NCBI GenBank assembly: GCA_030770545.1
Contig: CM061109.1
Coordinates: forward strand, 13,748,001-13,812,000
Origin: Macropodus opercularis
Lineage: Eukaryota > Chordata > Actinopteri > Anabantiformes > Osphronemidae
Length of the DNA: 64,000 bases
Reading direction: 5' to 3'
Positions 23,101 to 35,302 of this stretch are shown here, piece by piece. The position numbers and the translations under genes are program-made. The notes beneath the pieces were generated by a model that was given only the letters and a program-made list of their open reading frames with translations, did not search any database and was not told the origin of the DNA. How positions within the stretch are numbered: position 1 is the stretch's first letter; every line of letters starts with the position of its first letter.

Positions 23101-24456
23101 TCAGACTGCGGCAGGGGGGAAGTCACAGCTTCCGCCCTGCATCCAAGCGTCCAAGCTCAATGCAGAGTTTGAAGAACAAGCATAATGCAATGGAACACAA
23201 CAAACCAGTTTGAGAAGGTTTGACGCCAGATCATGAAATAAACAAATGACGTGAAGTGCAAAGACAATTGTTGCACACAACCGTAATACAAATGACTGTT
23301 ACACAGACTTCAAACCTATACAGCAGCATTCAAATGTATTCAAATGCAAGTAACCTCAAACACTGTACCACAGTACTTTTAAAGACCAGTGGCCCATTTT
23401 TACAGCAGTCGCTATTCTTGCAGCAGATTCATTGCTCATCGTCGACTCAGGGCAGGATGTGGTTGTGTACACACATCACTTTCATAATAGCTGCTCAACA
23501 GCCTTCTTTCTCCTTTTATAGTCAGATTCTTTCTCAATTTGCCAATGGCTGTGATGAATGGTTGAATATGCGAGCGATAATTATCTCATAACATATATTC
23601 TGTGGGGGCTGTTAACACTGTGTTGTAGTCAGCATCAGCAGCCTTATTCGATTATATATGACTATAACTGAGTCATGTCTGCAAGCTAGAAGCTGATGCA
23701 GTGAGAACTGGCCTAAGTGAATTCTAGGAAGTGGGGAGGCTCACTTCCTGAAGGTCATAATGCAAAGTGCTGTATCACTTACAGTCATATTTTCTTTTGC
23801 ACTTTAAAAAACAAGACACAAAAACAGACAAAGACTTTCGAGTCCACAGTTAGATCCTTGAATCAACACATTCACACAAATCAAAACACAAATATCTCAT
23901 CACTGCTTAAATGTCCTTTTAATAGCAATGGGTAACAGTCAAGGAAACCAATACACTCCAGCACCTTTCAGGATGTGACACAATCTGCTTTATTCAATGT
24001 GAAATATATGCCACTAGACAGCGACCCCTGGCGGTAGAGAAATGAGGCCGGTGCACGGTTAAAGAGAAACATTTTCACTTTCCTTATTTCTAACTAGTGG
24101 TCTTCTGCTTAGTGAACAATGTCTCCCCCTCCTGGAGGAACAGCAGTATGAACATACTGAGATCTTGGCCTGGGGGACTATTTATTTGCACAAGGCACAG
24201 AGCTGACTGTAAAAGTGGCAAATGTATATTGTATATACTCAGCTCTGTGGCCTGAACGTCAGGGCTGCCCGGACAGACGACGGTGCCGTTGCCGTGACGC
24301 TAATCTCCTCATGGGGGCCAAGTGGTTGGTTCTGGAGCCCAGACGAGGCCTCAGCACCTGACATTTACCCAGCACTAATGCATAGCATGCACAGCCCACA
24401 AGCTGGAGACGTTGAGACGTGGAATCGGGTTGCAGGGTAGAATGTGACCCGTGGAA

Positions 24457-24505
<49 letters not shown>

Positions 24506-25569
24506 GTCTGTGTGCGTTCTTTGTAGCGCAGTCTGTCCCCAGGTCTGCTAGTGATGATAATGATAGCATCCAACAGAAGGTGACAGGGGCTCTATGTGAT
24601 GGTGCAAACTGCCACTATACATAAAGGCAAGCAGCAGTTGACTCCCTTTACTTTAAGCTGTGACTTACTGGGACGTATCTATAAGTATAGTAAGTCAACA
24701 ACAACGGAGCTGCACCAGCTGAGATACATGGAAGCAACAGTGCAATTAGTTTTGACCTGATGTTGCATAATTTGAGATGATAATAACAGAAGCTGTTTCT
24801 CTTGCAGTTATCCAATCATCATGTTGAGGTGTGGCACCAAACAGACACTGATTTCTTTCTAAATCCGTGGAAAGGTATAAAGCTCCAAACATTCCCTGTC
24901 CATTCCTGAGGTTCCGCAGGAGAAAGACCAGATGGTGCGGTTGTGAAAGCGCCGTAAACATTTTATGGCTAAACTTCGAATTAGCATGTGTGCGACGGCA
25001 AAGCTTTGTGTGCTACCTGTGAGAGAGACATCAAAGACAGACAGCTGTTAATGACAGGCCTGCACACGCTTAGGTTCCACTATCGGCCGACACACAAATA
25101 TACAGCACAAGTTCTTTCCACAACGATGCATTCAAGTGTGCATGTTACTTCAGAAAGTAACCAAACTACAAGATTAGGTTAGGCTGCATCTGATACTTTC
25201 AAAACCAGTGGGACTTTTTTCCGTCTTGTGGTCCCCTGAAACAGTTTCATATGGTCCAGTATTGGGTTTCAGTGAAAAGTGGAGACCCCCTTAACATAGT
25301 CCCCACCCCCCGTACAAACACAGTCCTACCTCCAAAAGTCACAACCCATCGCTCACAGTGCAGTATCAATTGCCAGAGTGTCAACCCACCTCTGGAATTT
25401 CTGAGAGGGAGAAGGAAATTATGGCACACAGAGTGTAGAGGGAGATTAATTTTTAATTAACTTTGTGTTCTGGAAGTTCACAAAAACTCGTCTGAGCATC
25501 TGAATGAGTTCAAACCTCAAGGAGGACTAGACGGAAATCACAGCAACCCCGGTCAGTCCTGTGCGGCTC
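17140..25569. other. Intergenic region between TMSB4X and EGFL6
   Basis: About 8.4 kb with no gene I can support. Open frames are short, on both strands, without recognisable domains or splice-consistent partners. A (TG)n microsatellite lies at 24459-24502. In human this interval holds FAM9C and ATXN3L, neither of which is seen here. It may hold regulatory elements of TMSB4X or EGFL6, but nothing in the sequence proves it. Confidence 0.5.
24459..24502. repeat. (TG)n microsatellite
   Basis: About 21 TG units, followed by an imperfect tail to about 24515. Confidence 0.95.
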
Positions 25570-28500
25570 ATGGTAAAAGACATGCAGCCTTTCACCTTGG
25601 TCTGCGCGCTTCTCGTCCTGATGCCTGTCTCCTGTGGAGGCGCAGAGGCTCACAGGTAAGTCCTTGATGTTTGATGCCAGCAGGTGTCAACTACCTGGAT
25701 ATTTGCTTAGTCGTGCGTCCTAAATCAATGTTACCTTGAGTTTCGATTATTACACAATTTCCTGGAGCAAAAAAATGTAATGTACCACATGCTGTTATTA
25801 AAAAGGAACTTAATGAATAACACGAGTCAGCTGTTATCTACTGAATTACGTGCTTTCAGCTTTTCCTGAAGAGCCTTCGGTGGTAGGTACAGACACTGGC
25901 ACTGCTGTCTGCTAAATGTGGAGCAGCAACTGTTAATAAGTGAACAGCACCTGTCACATCTCAGAGTCTCTCATGTGGGCTATTCTGGTTGATTTCTATC
26001 AAGTCTCACATTCCTCCAGTCCCACTGGAGCCGAGGCTGCTTTTAGGAAGCTGTCGCTGCGTCGCCTCAACATCTAGGATATTGAGTTTAGCACCGCCCT
26101 GAAAGGTGGATGGAGCGACGGCTCCGATTAGCCGCGAAGTTGGATTTGAAGGCACGAATACAATGTGATGCAAAACGGTCCTTGTGTCTGACTCCAGGAC
26201 CAAGAGTCTGATGAAGAGCAAGGTACCAAAAGAGTTAAAGAGGTTGCACATGAGGCATCAATGTGCAGCACAGGAAGTCTCTGATTAGTGTGTTTTTCTC
26301 CATCTGGAGTCTGCATCTTACCAGCTGGCTACTGCTCTGCAGGGAGCACTTGTTTATTCCTGAAGCAGCGTGGACAACGTGATTATTTAGGTGTTTTTAA
26401 CAATACAACCACTGGAACCTACAATGACTGAATGCATATGTCTTGTGATCATTCGTGAACATCTGAATTTGCACCAACGTAAATGTCATCTTCTCATTGA
26501 AGTAAGATTTTCTTAAAGGTATAATTTGTTGTGTTTTGCTCTATGCATGCTGGGTTAGAAATATTGCCAAGTGAAATTACAGATGTTACCCTCTGCTCCT
26601 CTCTCCCTCTCAGCAGGCATTACCGACAAGTCCTTACTGGAAACCAACCAGGTGTGTGTCGCTATGGCAGCAGACTGGAGTGTTGCTACGGCTGGAAGAA
26701 AAACAGCAAAGGACAATGTGAGGGTAAGAACAGAGACAAATGCAAAGATGAATGAGTTCATATAAACACGTTATTCACACATAGTCTTGAAAGCTGTAGC
26801 TGTTACGTTCAGACGTTATTATTTAACATCAGTCTGTACAGTATGTCGGCACTTTAATGAGCACAATGCATGGAATCTAAATTGTCCCAGAGATTGTTTC
26901 CTAACCCAGAATCTGTGTAAATCGAAAAACCTTGTCTGCATACTAGAAGTGTGTGGTTTGACTAAGGTCCAGCGTTCTCAAACCACTGAAATGTGATGTT
27001 TGATGGCATTTTCTTCATGCTGAATGTTTTACCAGCCCAGTGTGAGCACGGCTGCAAGCACGGAGAGTGTGTTGGCCCCAGTAAGTGCAAATGTCTCCCA
27101 GGATTCACAGGAAAGACGTGTAACCAAGGTGGGTATTTGAGGTTAGTTCAGCGTGCGTCCAACTCATCTCAGCTCCAGTCTTGGCTGAATATGTTCAGCT
27201 CTTAAGCAAATCCCAACGAGCTGTTTCACACAGTACGCAAACGTTTGTCTTATTTTCAGATCTGAACGAGTGCGGACTGAAGCCTCGTCCCTGTGAGCAC
27301 CGCTGCATGAACACGTACGGCAGTTACAAGTGCTACTGTCTCAATGGATACATGTTAATGCCTGATGGATCCTGTGCCAGTGAGTCCAGCACATGCAGAG
27401 CTGAACACAGACAAGCCCACAGTCTGCCTTTTGTCCTCATGTACCTGTTTCTGCTCAGATTCCAGGACATGCTCTCTTGCTCATTGTCAGTATGGTTGTG
27501 AGGAGGTACAGGGGGAGATCCGCTGCCTTTGTCCGTCTCCAGGTTTGCAACTGGGACAAGACGAAAGAACCTGTGTAGGTGAGCAACCAAATCCAACGTG
27601 GTTATTTATGAATATGAAAAGACTTTGTCAGTTATGATACAAGTTGAAGGGAAAAGCTCAATCAGTAATCCTGTCTGAATAAGGAATACTGTAGTGAAAG
27701 CGAATGGACTTTGACTCACATGGAGAGTTCTCGCATAGTATTCCAGTCGATAAAGCTTTTGTGGATCTTGTGGCTTTGGCACGATCGGCCTTTAAATCAG
27801 ATGGATGCAATTAAGCTATATTTCTTCCCACAGAAGTGCCCGAGGTACAACATGGACTGTACTGATCACACGAGAAAAGCCATCAAATATTTGGCATAAA
27901 AAATGACCACAGTCCAACAGTATCGCACTCACACAAAAATTCACATTCTTCTCAGACATTTGGCACAATAAGGCACAAATAATGGATCTTATGACCGATA
28001 CACTGCTGCACAACTACTGGGTGATCTAATATGTCCACATCTTCATGAGTACTTGTTCACAGACATTACTAGTTTAAAAACATATTGCACATATTCAAAT
28101 GCATCTACAGCTGCTTTCAGCCTGGCAACAAGATAAATAAAACACACATGATGTCAGGTTGGTTTTTAAAAAGTAACAATTAAATGATCAGATAGTGAAC
28201 AATGAGCAAGGTGGAAAATATAACATTACTAAACATTTCCAAAATGCCCCGTGTTTCCCTCCAGATATTGACGAGTGTGTCACTGGGAAGAACCTCTGCC
28301 CTTACAACAGACAATGTGTGAACACTTTTGGCAGCTACTACTGCAAGTGCCAAGATGGCTACGACCTGAAATATGTTGACGGCAAATATGACTGTGTAGG
28401 TAAGTTGTGCCAGTGTATTCAGCGGAGATGTCTGTGATCAGTTCTTCTCATCGGGGTGTAAACAGCTGCTTTTCGTTGCAGACCTTGATGATTGTGCAGC

Positions 28501-31500
28501 CGGTGTCCACAAGTGCAGCCATCATGCCGTGTGTCTAAACACTCAAGGATCCTACAAGTGCAGGTGCAAGCCCGGCTTCAGAGGCAATGGCTTCGAATGC
28601 TCTGGTGAGATTCACTACGCAGGATATAAACAAGAATCCATTTTAGGAGGGCTTCTATTTTTTACCACGTGCTAAATCTTATCAAACAGAGATTTCAAAA
28701 ACGTATGTCTGAAGCCGTTCCCTGATGAGCACAGTAAGTCAGAGAGATCAACTGCACTTTTACAGCCACATATTTCATTTGGACTCTTGAAACATCAGCA
28801 AACAGGTCCTTCAAGGCATGTTTTCCTGCTTCCAGACTCTACATCTCTTCACAGATGGTAGCATAAGAGAAGCCCAGATTGAAAACACACCTGTTTAAAC
28901 TTGACATTGTACGGTAGCCAAGCATCTGAGGAAGTCGGGGAAAGACAGGCTGTGTCCTTTGAGCTGAGCTCAGATAATAACAGGTGAAGGCTGGTGGAGC
29001 CACAAAGCACAGCTCAGCTTCTGTGTCAATGAAAATTCCTTTATTTTTTGTAGCCAAACCATTTTATCAGAGGTCGTGGGATGGAGACAAAGGCAGTTCA
29101 GATCAATTCCTCAATGGTGAGACCATGTGAATCCGAACCTCTGCTTGTGCTGTTGGCTCTCTGCTCTGCAACCCCACTGATCTCAACCCCTCCTCTAACG
29201 GCTGTAATTACTAAATGACTGATGATTTTTCAAAACTTATGTGATAGGATGCTTGTGCATTTTAGTGTGGTTGTCATGCTTCATCTGCTTGAAGTGAGAG
29301 GCCCCTATATGTACGGTAAAGAAAGTGCAAGGGAATGACTACTGAGAACAGCAGCTGCAAAAGCCATGACAACAAAACAGTGATCCCCGGCTAAATACTT
29401 ATGATTGTGGATCCACGTGTCTCATCAACTTCCTCTTTCTTCCTGCAGCCATCCCAGACTCCCAGCTGGGGCCCAGGATTCTGGGAGGACAGCAGGACAA
29501 CGAAGACATCAGAAACATAATCCCAGAAACAATCACAACACCACCTCCTAGGATCCGCCAGCAGCCCTTTGACTATGACGGAGAGGTCTACATTGGCACC
29601 AAGACTGAGGTGGGACCACAGGCTGAATTTCCCGAGGAAGAAGAAGAGGAGGAGGAAGACGAAGACAACCAGCTCAATCCAAGAGGAGATGTTTTCAGTG
29701 AGTTTCCTTTTGTTTGGCTGTCTTACACTAATACTGTTTCTAGGTGGGTGTTCTGGGTGGTCCAGAATGCATGAATCACACACAGACTAAACAAATTCAT
29801 GTCTCTGCACAGCATCTGAACACAATTATCAATTTGTTAGTGGGCAGCAGAAACAAGTAGACGCTCTGAGCCCTTGACCGGTGAAGAAAGGAGCCTGTTG
29901 TTTATATATATATGACCTTTTAACCTTTAGTCAGTTCACACAGAATCTGATTAGTCAGATACGCTCCTGTCACACTCACTCGTTCTATATGAAACTAAAG
30001 GTACAAAAACTAGGTCAAATGTTCTTCTTCTACCAGGGGCTAAAACAAGTAAAAAAAAAACCTCTTTGGTGGAAACTCACAGACATCCTTCAAATGAGGT
30101 TACCTTTCACCACTAATCTCATCTTTATGGAAACACCCGAGTCTGTGTAAGACCTCAGGTAGCCAGAGGAGACAGGCTGCGAGACATCCATCACCTCCAG
30201 GGAATTGCAGACTCTTCCTATCTCCTGGGAAGGTGCACAAGAAAGGGAAGAAGGTTTCAAAGCCTCCAAGCCTTTTATTATGTTTCCCCAAAAACAGCTG
30301 TTGTGCAAACAGACTTCAATCCCAGTAGGAACGTCTGTCATCAGCAACCTAGACCTCTCTAAAACCAGACCACTCTGGCTGATCAGGTTTAAGATCCCCA
30401 GCTGTCAGTCGTCTGACATGGCTGCTTGCCAGGGGGGTGGTTTCCTTGAAAAAATGCTTGGGGGTCTGTATCTTAAGTTGTGGTTCCATCTCAGGACATG
30501 AGTGGCAGCAGGGCAGGCCTCCACCTGTTGGTAAAAAAACCCTTTTCTGACTTATGTTTCACTGCAGAAAGTCTCGTTGCTGCGTTTTTGGGTTCTGTGT
30601 TCTCTAATCCTGACAGTCTTTGCCTTGTGTCCTCATCCACTCAAGCTGTAATTGAAGGAGTTCACGTTGAGTTTTGTTCACTCTTTAAATAGTATCCGAG
30701 GACTTTGAATCAGTTTTGGGCCCAGGCACAGAAATCAAAGAAATCAACTATGGATCATTTCAGGAAGGTAATCAAATATCATTCATCAGTCAGTGTAGTG
30801 AAAGCAATGTTGGCATCCAGTGAGATCATTGTAGTTTGTGCTTTTCTGCACGTCTGCCCTCTAGACTTTATTGTTGATTGCAACTTTGATCAGGGAGCAT
30901 GTGAGTGGGTCCAGGACAAGGCTGATGACATGGACTGGAGTGTAGCCTACCATGATAACGGTAATAAAAGAATGATTATGCAGCAAGGCATGTTTTTTCC
31001 TAGTTCTCAGTTTCTGATACACTTGCCTATTAATGCTACAAATGCCCTCAGGTGCTCAGTACTACATGGCCGTGAGTGGGCTCGTAGGCCAACAGGAGGA
31101 TGTGGCCAAACTGAAGTTGCTTCTCAATGACCGCGCCCAGCAGGGCAGCTTCTGCCTCACCTTTGACTACCGTGTGGTAGGTCCCAACGTGGGCGCACTC
31201 AGGGTGTTGCTGGATAACAATGTTTACCCAGTCTGGGAGCAGAGCCACAGCAGAGCCCAGCGCTGGCAGACCGAGTTTCTCACTGTGGCCTGGAGAGAGA
31301 AAGCCCCACAATCAGTGAGCTGTTTTCCATTTTTACACAATCCAGTAAATGCTAATAACACTACAGATTGCGTGTATATTATTAAATCACTTACCAAAAC
31401 AATTTCTTCCAGATTGTTTTTGAAGCGCTGCGTGGGACCGGGATCGGAGGAGAGATAGGGCTGGACAACGTTGCACTGACCTCAGGGGTCTGTCAAGATG

Positions 31501-31520
31501 ATGCCAGTCCAGTCTTTTAA
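25570..31520 (+). CDS. egfl6: EGF-like domain, multiple 6 (secreted EGF/RGD/MAM protein)
   Basis: Secreted extracellular-matrix protein that binds integrins through RGD. Coding exons: 25570-25655, 26614-26723, 27036-27128, 27260-27379, 27459-27578, 28265-28399, 28482-28604, 29449-29697, 30693-30767, 30865-30960, 31052-31314, 31413-31520. They keep phase and give 525 residues (human about 553). The start may instead be the in-frame ATG at 25582. Order: signal peptide, a Cys-rich CRYG...CCYGW opening, five EGF-like repeats (DLNEC, DIDEC and DLDDC mark calcium-binding ones), an acidic E/D run, an RGD at 29682-29690, and a MAM domain (VDCNFDQGACEW to LDNVAL) over exons 10-12. Exon 9 (30693-30767) is the least certain. 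Exon 2 has a CAGCAG tandem acceptor that can add or drop one residue. ATTAAA near 31544 may end the transcript. Confidence 0.9.
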
Positions 31521-32455
31521 GAATCTCCACCTTTGGATAAACAATTAAAATCCTCTCAAAGACACATGTCTAGGATGACTCCATGTGTTTCAGTGTTTCC
31601 TCGCGAAAGATCCAAGCACATGGTGTAGAGGTCACAGTACGTGAAATCAGTGCATGTGTAGTTTGTCACCATGCTGCTACATCCTGCAACAGACAACTCC
31701 AAACTCAGGAAAAGCTGGAAATGCTAACTTTCATTGTTAGTTATGTGTAACAGTATTGTGCTTATTCTTTTATGTGTGAATTGCAGAAGTTAACTTTAAA
31801 TGCGTAATGTGAATGCCAAAGGGAATTTTATCTGAAATTCAGTCTTATATAAGAACCTTTCTGAAGGCTATGTAGTTGAAATGATAAGCGTCAGTGTATA
31901 ACTGCTGTAAATTCTGCTTCCATATCATTCTGTACTATTACATTAAATCTGTTTTTCTAACATTTTTGTACCACTCTATAATTACATGTGGCCTAGCGTT
32001 CTGGCCCATGTCATCTCCTGTTTGATTCTTCAAATACAAATGTAATATTTAATTTTGGAAAACTTCACAGTTGCACACAGATACATGTTGTATTTTCAGA
32101 CCTCACTCACTCACTCACCTTCTACCGCTTTCACCTCCATCGTGTAATAAGTACGATGCAAAATTTGTTGCCCATTAACAAAATCAGTTTTCTGCATCAT
32201 AATGTTTACATTTCCTTTAAAATGTAAAAGTTTAAAAAAAGAGATTCATGCTTAAAACGCAGCAAGAGAAACATGTTTTACATAAAATAATTTTACAGGA
32301 GGTCAATGTGGATGGATCAGCTCTAAATAGAAAAAATAATTCCTTTAGGAAATTTGTTAGGAAAAACGTAGCAGTTCGTTGAACAGGACAGAACATTGAG
32401 CTCATGTCGTTTTTTTGTTTCTTCTAGCTCGGTTTGTGTAGTTTAGCGTAATGTC
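31521..32455. other. EGFL6 3' UTR / intergenic
   Basis: AT-rich and without open frames of note. It contains the presumed EGFL6 3' UTR. No gene is seen before the RAB9A promoter. Confidence 0.4.
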
Positions 32456-32530
32456 TCCCCTCCAGTAGGTGGCGGTAATGAGCCTTTAAGCCAGTTGCCA
32501 CGCGCCAAGAAATAAGGAAGAAGAGAGATT
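32456..32530 (+). repeat. Dispersed teleost-type repeat at the RAB9A promoter
   Basis: Contains agtaggtggcggtaatg followed by a purine-rich aaggaagaagagag end. It resembles the inverted copy at 11850-12020. It sits about 240 bp before the end of the presumed RAB9A first exon. Confidence 0.45.
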
Positions 32531-33318
32531 TCCTCAACGCTCGTTGGTTGGGTCTGTCTGACAACAAGAGCACGTGACCCGAGGTTGCCTGTGTAGCTGA
32601 CGTTAGCTTGTTACGAGCTAGTTGCTGTAGCTAGAGTTTACCAGGAAACGGCGCGACTGACGGTGTGTTCAAGGCGAGCAGCGGCCAAACGAGTGCGTTA
32701 ATATTAGCGTTATTTCAGTTTGTTGTGTTTTGTCCATTTTGGTTCCCGCGGCTGCCTGGTCCACAGGTACGTTACAGGCAAATACGCCTGCAAGTGACCC
32801 TGACTGTCTTTAATTAGGACACTGCCTTAGTTAGTAAACTACAACTATGTTCCCTTTTTTATGTTAGCTTAGCTTAGCTAGCTCGTTGGCTCGTGGATAT
32901 AGTTCAATTTCTTTCAGGCGTTCGTGTAATGTTGTGTAGCTGCATAGTATGACACAAGCTAAACATCCAGACATTAAGTGCTCCCAGAGTGCGGTAGCAG
33001 GTTATGCTCTGCTGCGTTTGAGCAGCTGTTGTCATCAGGGAACTGATTGCTTATCACTGTGTTACAGCAGGTTGGACGTTGCCCAAATAGCGGCACGCTT
33101 CAATATTAAACAACTGAGCATGTGACTACGGACCAGAGTGTACAGCACATGATCTGGACCAGTATAGGAGGCCAACATCAATTAAGGGTGAGACAACAGT
33201 TACACAATATACAACATTTACTGCAGTGTAACGTGAAGTGATTATTAACTTACTGTTCTAAGCTGTTACTGGGGTGAACACAATCAAAATTTTCTAACAC
33301 TGTGAATCTCTCTTTCAG
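32531..33318 (+). promoter_or_regulatory. rab9a: RAB9A promoter, noncoding exon 1 and intron
   Basis: A CpG-richer stretch (about 32560-32760) leads to a donor at 32767 (ccacag then gtacgt). The next acceptor, ctttcag, ends at 33318, 39 bp before the coding start. A noncoding exon 1 ending at 32766 is therefore likely. TTAGCT-type motifs cluster at 32600-32640 and 32862-32885. Confidence 0.5.
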
Positions 33319-33357
33319 GTAGATTATTTTTAAGTGGTCAATCAGGAGTGGATAGCC

Positions 33358-33966
33358 ATGACAACAAAAACATCCCTGCTGAAAGTCATCTTGTTGGGTG
33401 ATGGAGGTGTAGGAAAAAGCTCCATCATGAATCGTTATGTGACCAATAAGTTTGACGCACATCTTTTTCACACCATTGGTGTTGAGTTTCTCAACAAGGA
33501 CCTGGAAGTAGATAACCACCAGGTTACCCTACAGATTTGGGACACTGCTGGTCAGGAGCGCTTCCGCAGCCTGAGGACTCCTTTCTATCGTGGCTCTGAC
33601 TGCTGTCTGCTTACCTTCAGTGTAGATGACAACCAGAGTTTCCTGAACCTGGGTAATTGGAAGAAGGAGTTCATCTACTATGCAGATGTCAAGGAACCAG
33701 AGAAGTTCCCATTTGTAGTCTTGGGCAACAAAGTAGATGTGACAGAGAGGCAGGTGTCCACTGAGGACGCTCAGCGGTGGTGCCAAGAGAACGGTGACTA
33801 CCCCTATTATGAGACCAGTGCCAAAGATGCCACCAATGTAGCTGTGGCCTTTCAGGAAGCAGTGCGTAGAGTGTTGGCTATGGATGAAAGAACAGACCAC
33901 CTCATCCCCACAGACACAGTGAAGCTCCACAGAAAGCCTCGGTCTGCTGTTGCTTGCTGTTCATAA
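33358..33966 (+). CDS. rab9a: Small GTPase Rab9A
   Basis: Late-endosomal Rab GTPase that drives mannose-6-phosphate receptor recycling from late endosomes to the trans-Golgi. The product has 202 residues starting MTTKTSLLKVILLGD. An in-frame ATG at 33334 would add eight residues, but the family starts at the second Met. Motifs: P-loop GDGGVGKS at 14-21, switch I with T39, WDTAGQE with the catalytic Q66, NKVD near 124-127, ETSAK near 152-156, and C-terminal CCS for double geranylgeranylation. The Rab9 effector-region sequence HTIGVEFLNKDLEVD is intact. The coding sequence is in one exon, as in mammals. Candidate poly(A) signals include AATAAA at 34439-34444 and near 34922. It converges on TRAPPC2. 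Confidence 0.95.
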   Translation: MTTKTSLLKVILLGDGGVGKSSIMNRYVTNKFDAHLFHTIGVEFLNKDLEVDNHQVTLQIWDTAGQERFRSLRTPFYRGSDCCLLTFSVDDNQSFLNLGNWKKEFIYYADVKEPEKFPFVVLGNKVDVTERQVSTEDAQRWCQENGDYPYYETSAKDATNVAVAFQEAVRRVLAMDERTDHLIPTDTVKLHRKPRSAVACCS

Positions 33967-35302
33967 CCTTCAGGATTTACCTATAATATCAATTTACTGT
34001 TACGCCTGTTGTATGCTGGGGCTGTAGGTGTACAATGCTGTAGTAACATCTTATTTAAACAAATTGTGCTACTGGCTTTGTAATTACTTATTGAAAATTT
34101 GATAATGCTAACAGTTGGACTAATGTTTGAAGGTATCGATGAAACACTAAATCATCCAGTGTTATTACCAACAAAGACAGAAACACTGAATTGAGTTAGC
34201 TCTTCAACAGTCAGGGTATGAAAAGATTGTAAAAAAAAAAAAAAGACATACACATTACATTGTGTTGAATACATAATGTGTTCAAACTGTTTTACTTCTC
34301 CCTGAAATTTAATATTATTGAGGCAAATTATGTCTGTTTAGATGTGTACAATTTGGGAATGTAATTATTACAGGGCTCCTGAACATCACTGCAGAATGTC
34401 AAAGTGGTGACATATATATTTATATTTAGGAAATCATCAATAAAATAATTTATACAACACATTAACATTACACAACACATTAAGTAGCTAAGGCACTACT
34501 GTAGTGTAACTAATAAATTCAAGCTTGTTGATTGCGCCTTTAGAACTTCATTCCCATTCTGCATAGCGAATAGATAATGATTATGTGCTGGAAGCACTGA
34601 GGGACAAGATCCCTAACTGAAGATAAATATTAAAGCAACCATTAAAGTTAACATGCATGGCATATGGTGTATTTATGTATTTTGGACACTTTATTATTGT
34701 ATTTTGTAAACTGTTTTTGCATTGAAATCCTTGAATCAGACTATAATGCTTTGGAAAAGTGTGTTGCAATAGGCATAACTACTGAGTGAACCCTGCATTG
34801 TACATTATTTATGTTTATATCACTCAATTTGTTAGTCTTTTCCCATAACTGAATAGTAAACCACCAATTTAACTTAACTGTTCCTTATACACACTCAGAA
34901 CTGTACTACTGAGATGACAAACAATAAATAAAGCCCTTGAGATATGATGCTCGAAGTACCTTTTGTCCTGTCAAAACATATTCATTTCATGATCGTATGG
35001 TGTGACCTAAACATTCAAATGTTGCTTTCTAATTGCAATAAGAACGGCTAAATATCCAATTTAACATAGATGTTTCCGTTACAATGTTTTATTCATTAAT
35101 TTAGGTTTTTAAGTTTAATGTTGACATACATTACATTAGCTATACTCAATATGAATGTAACACACATCCGAAGCTAGATCATACATGTAAATTCCTTATA
35201 CAAAAATCCACATTTCTGTTGGCTGCATTTGTCAAACGGGAAGATGATACACATATAGACATAGAAATGGACAAGCACACATTGTGCATGTATGCGAAGA
35301 GA
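33967..35302. other. RAB9A and TRAPPC2 3' UTR region
   Basis: AT-rich convergent interval. Plus-strand AATAAA lies at 34439-34444 and near 34922. A TTTATT (minus-strand AATAAA) near 35084 could serve TRAPPC2. No gene is seen. Confidence 0.45.

Noticed and set aside
24375..24573. Open frames with HTHTHT repeats
   Set aside because: Translation of the TG microsatellite only.
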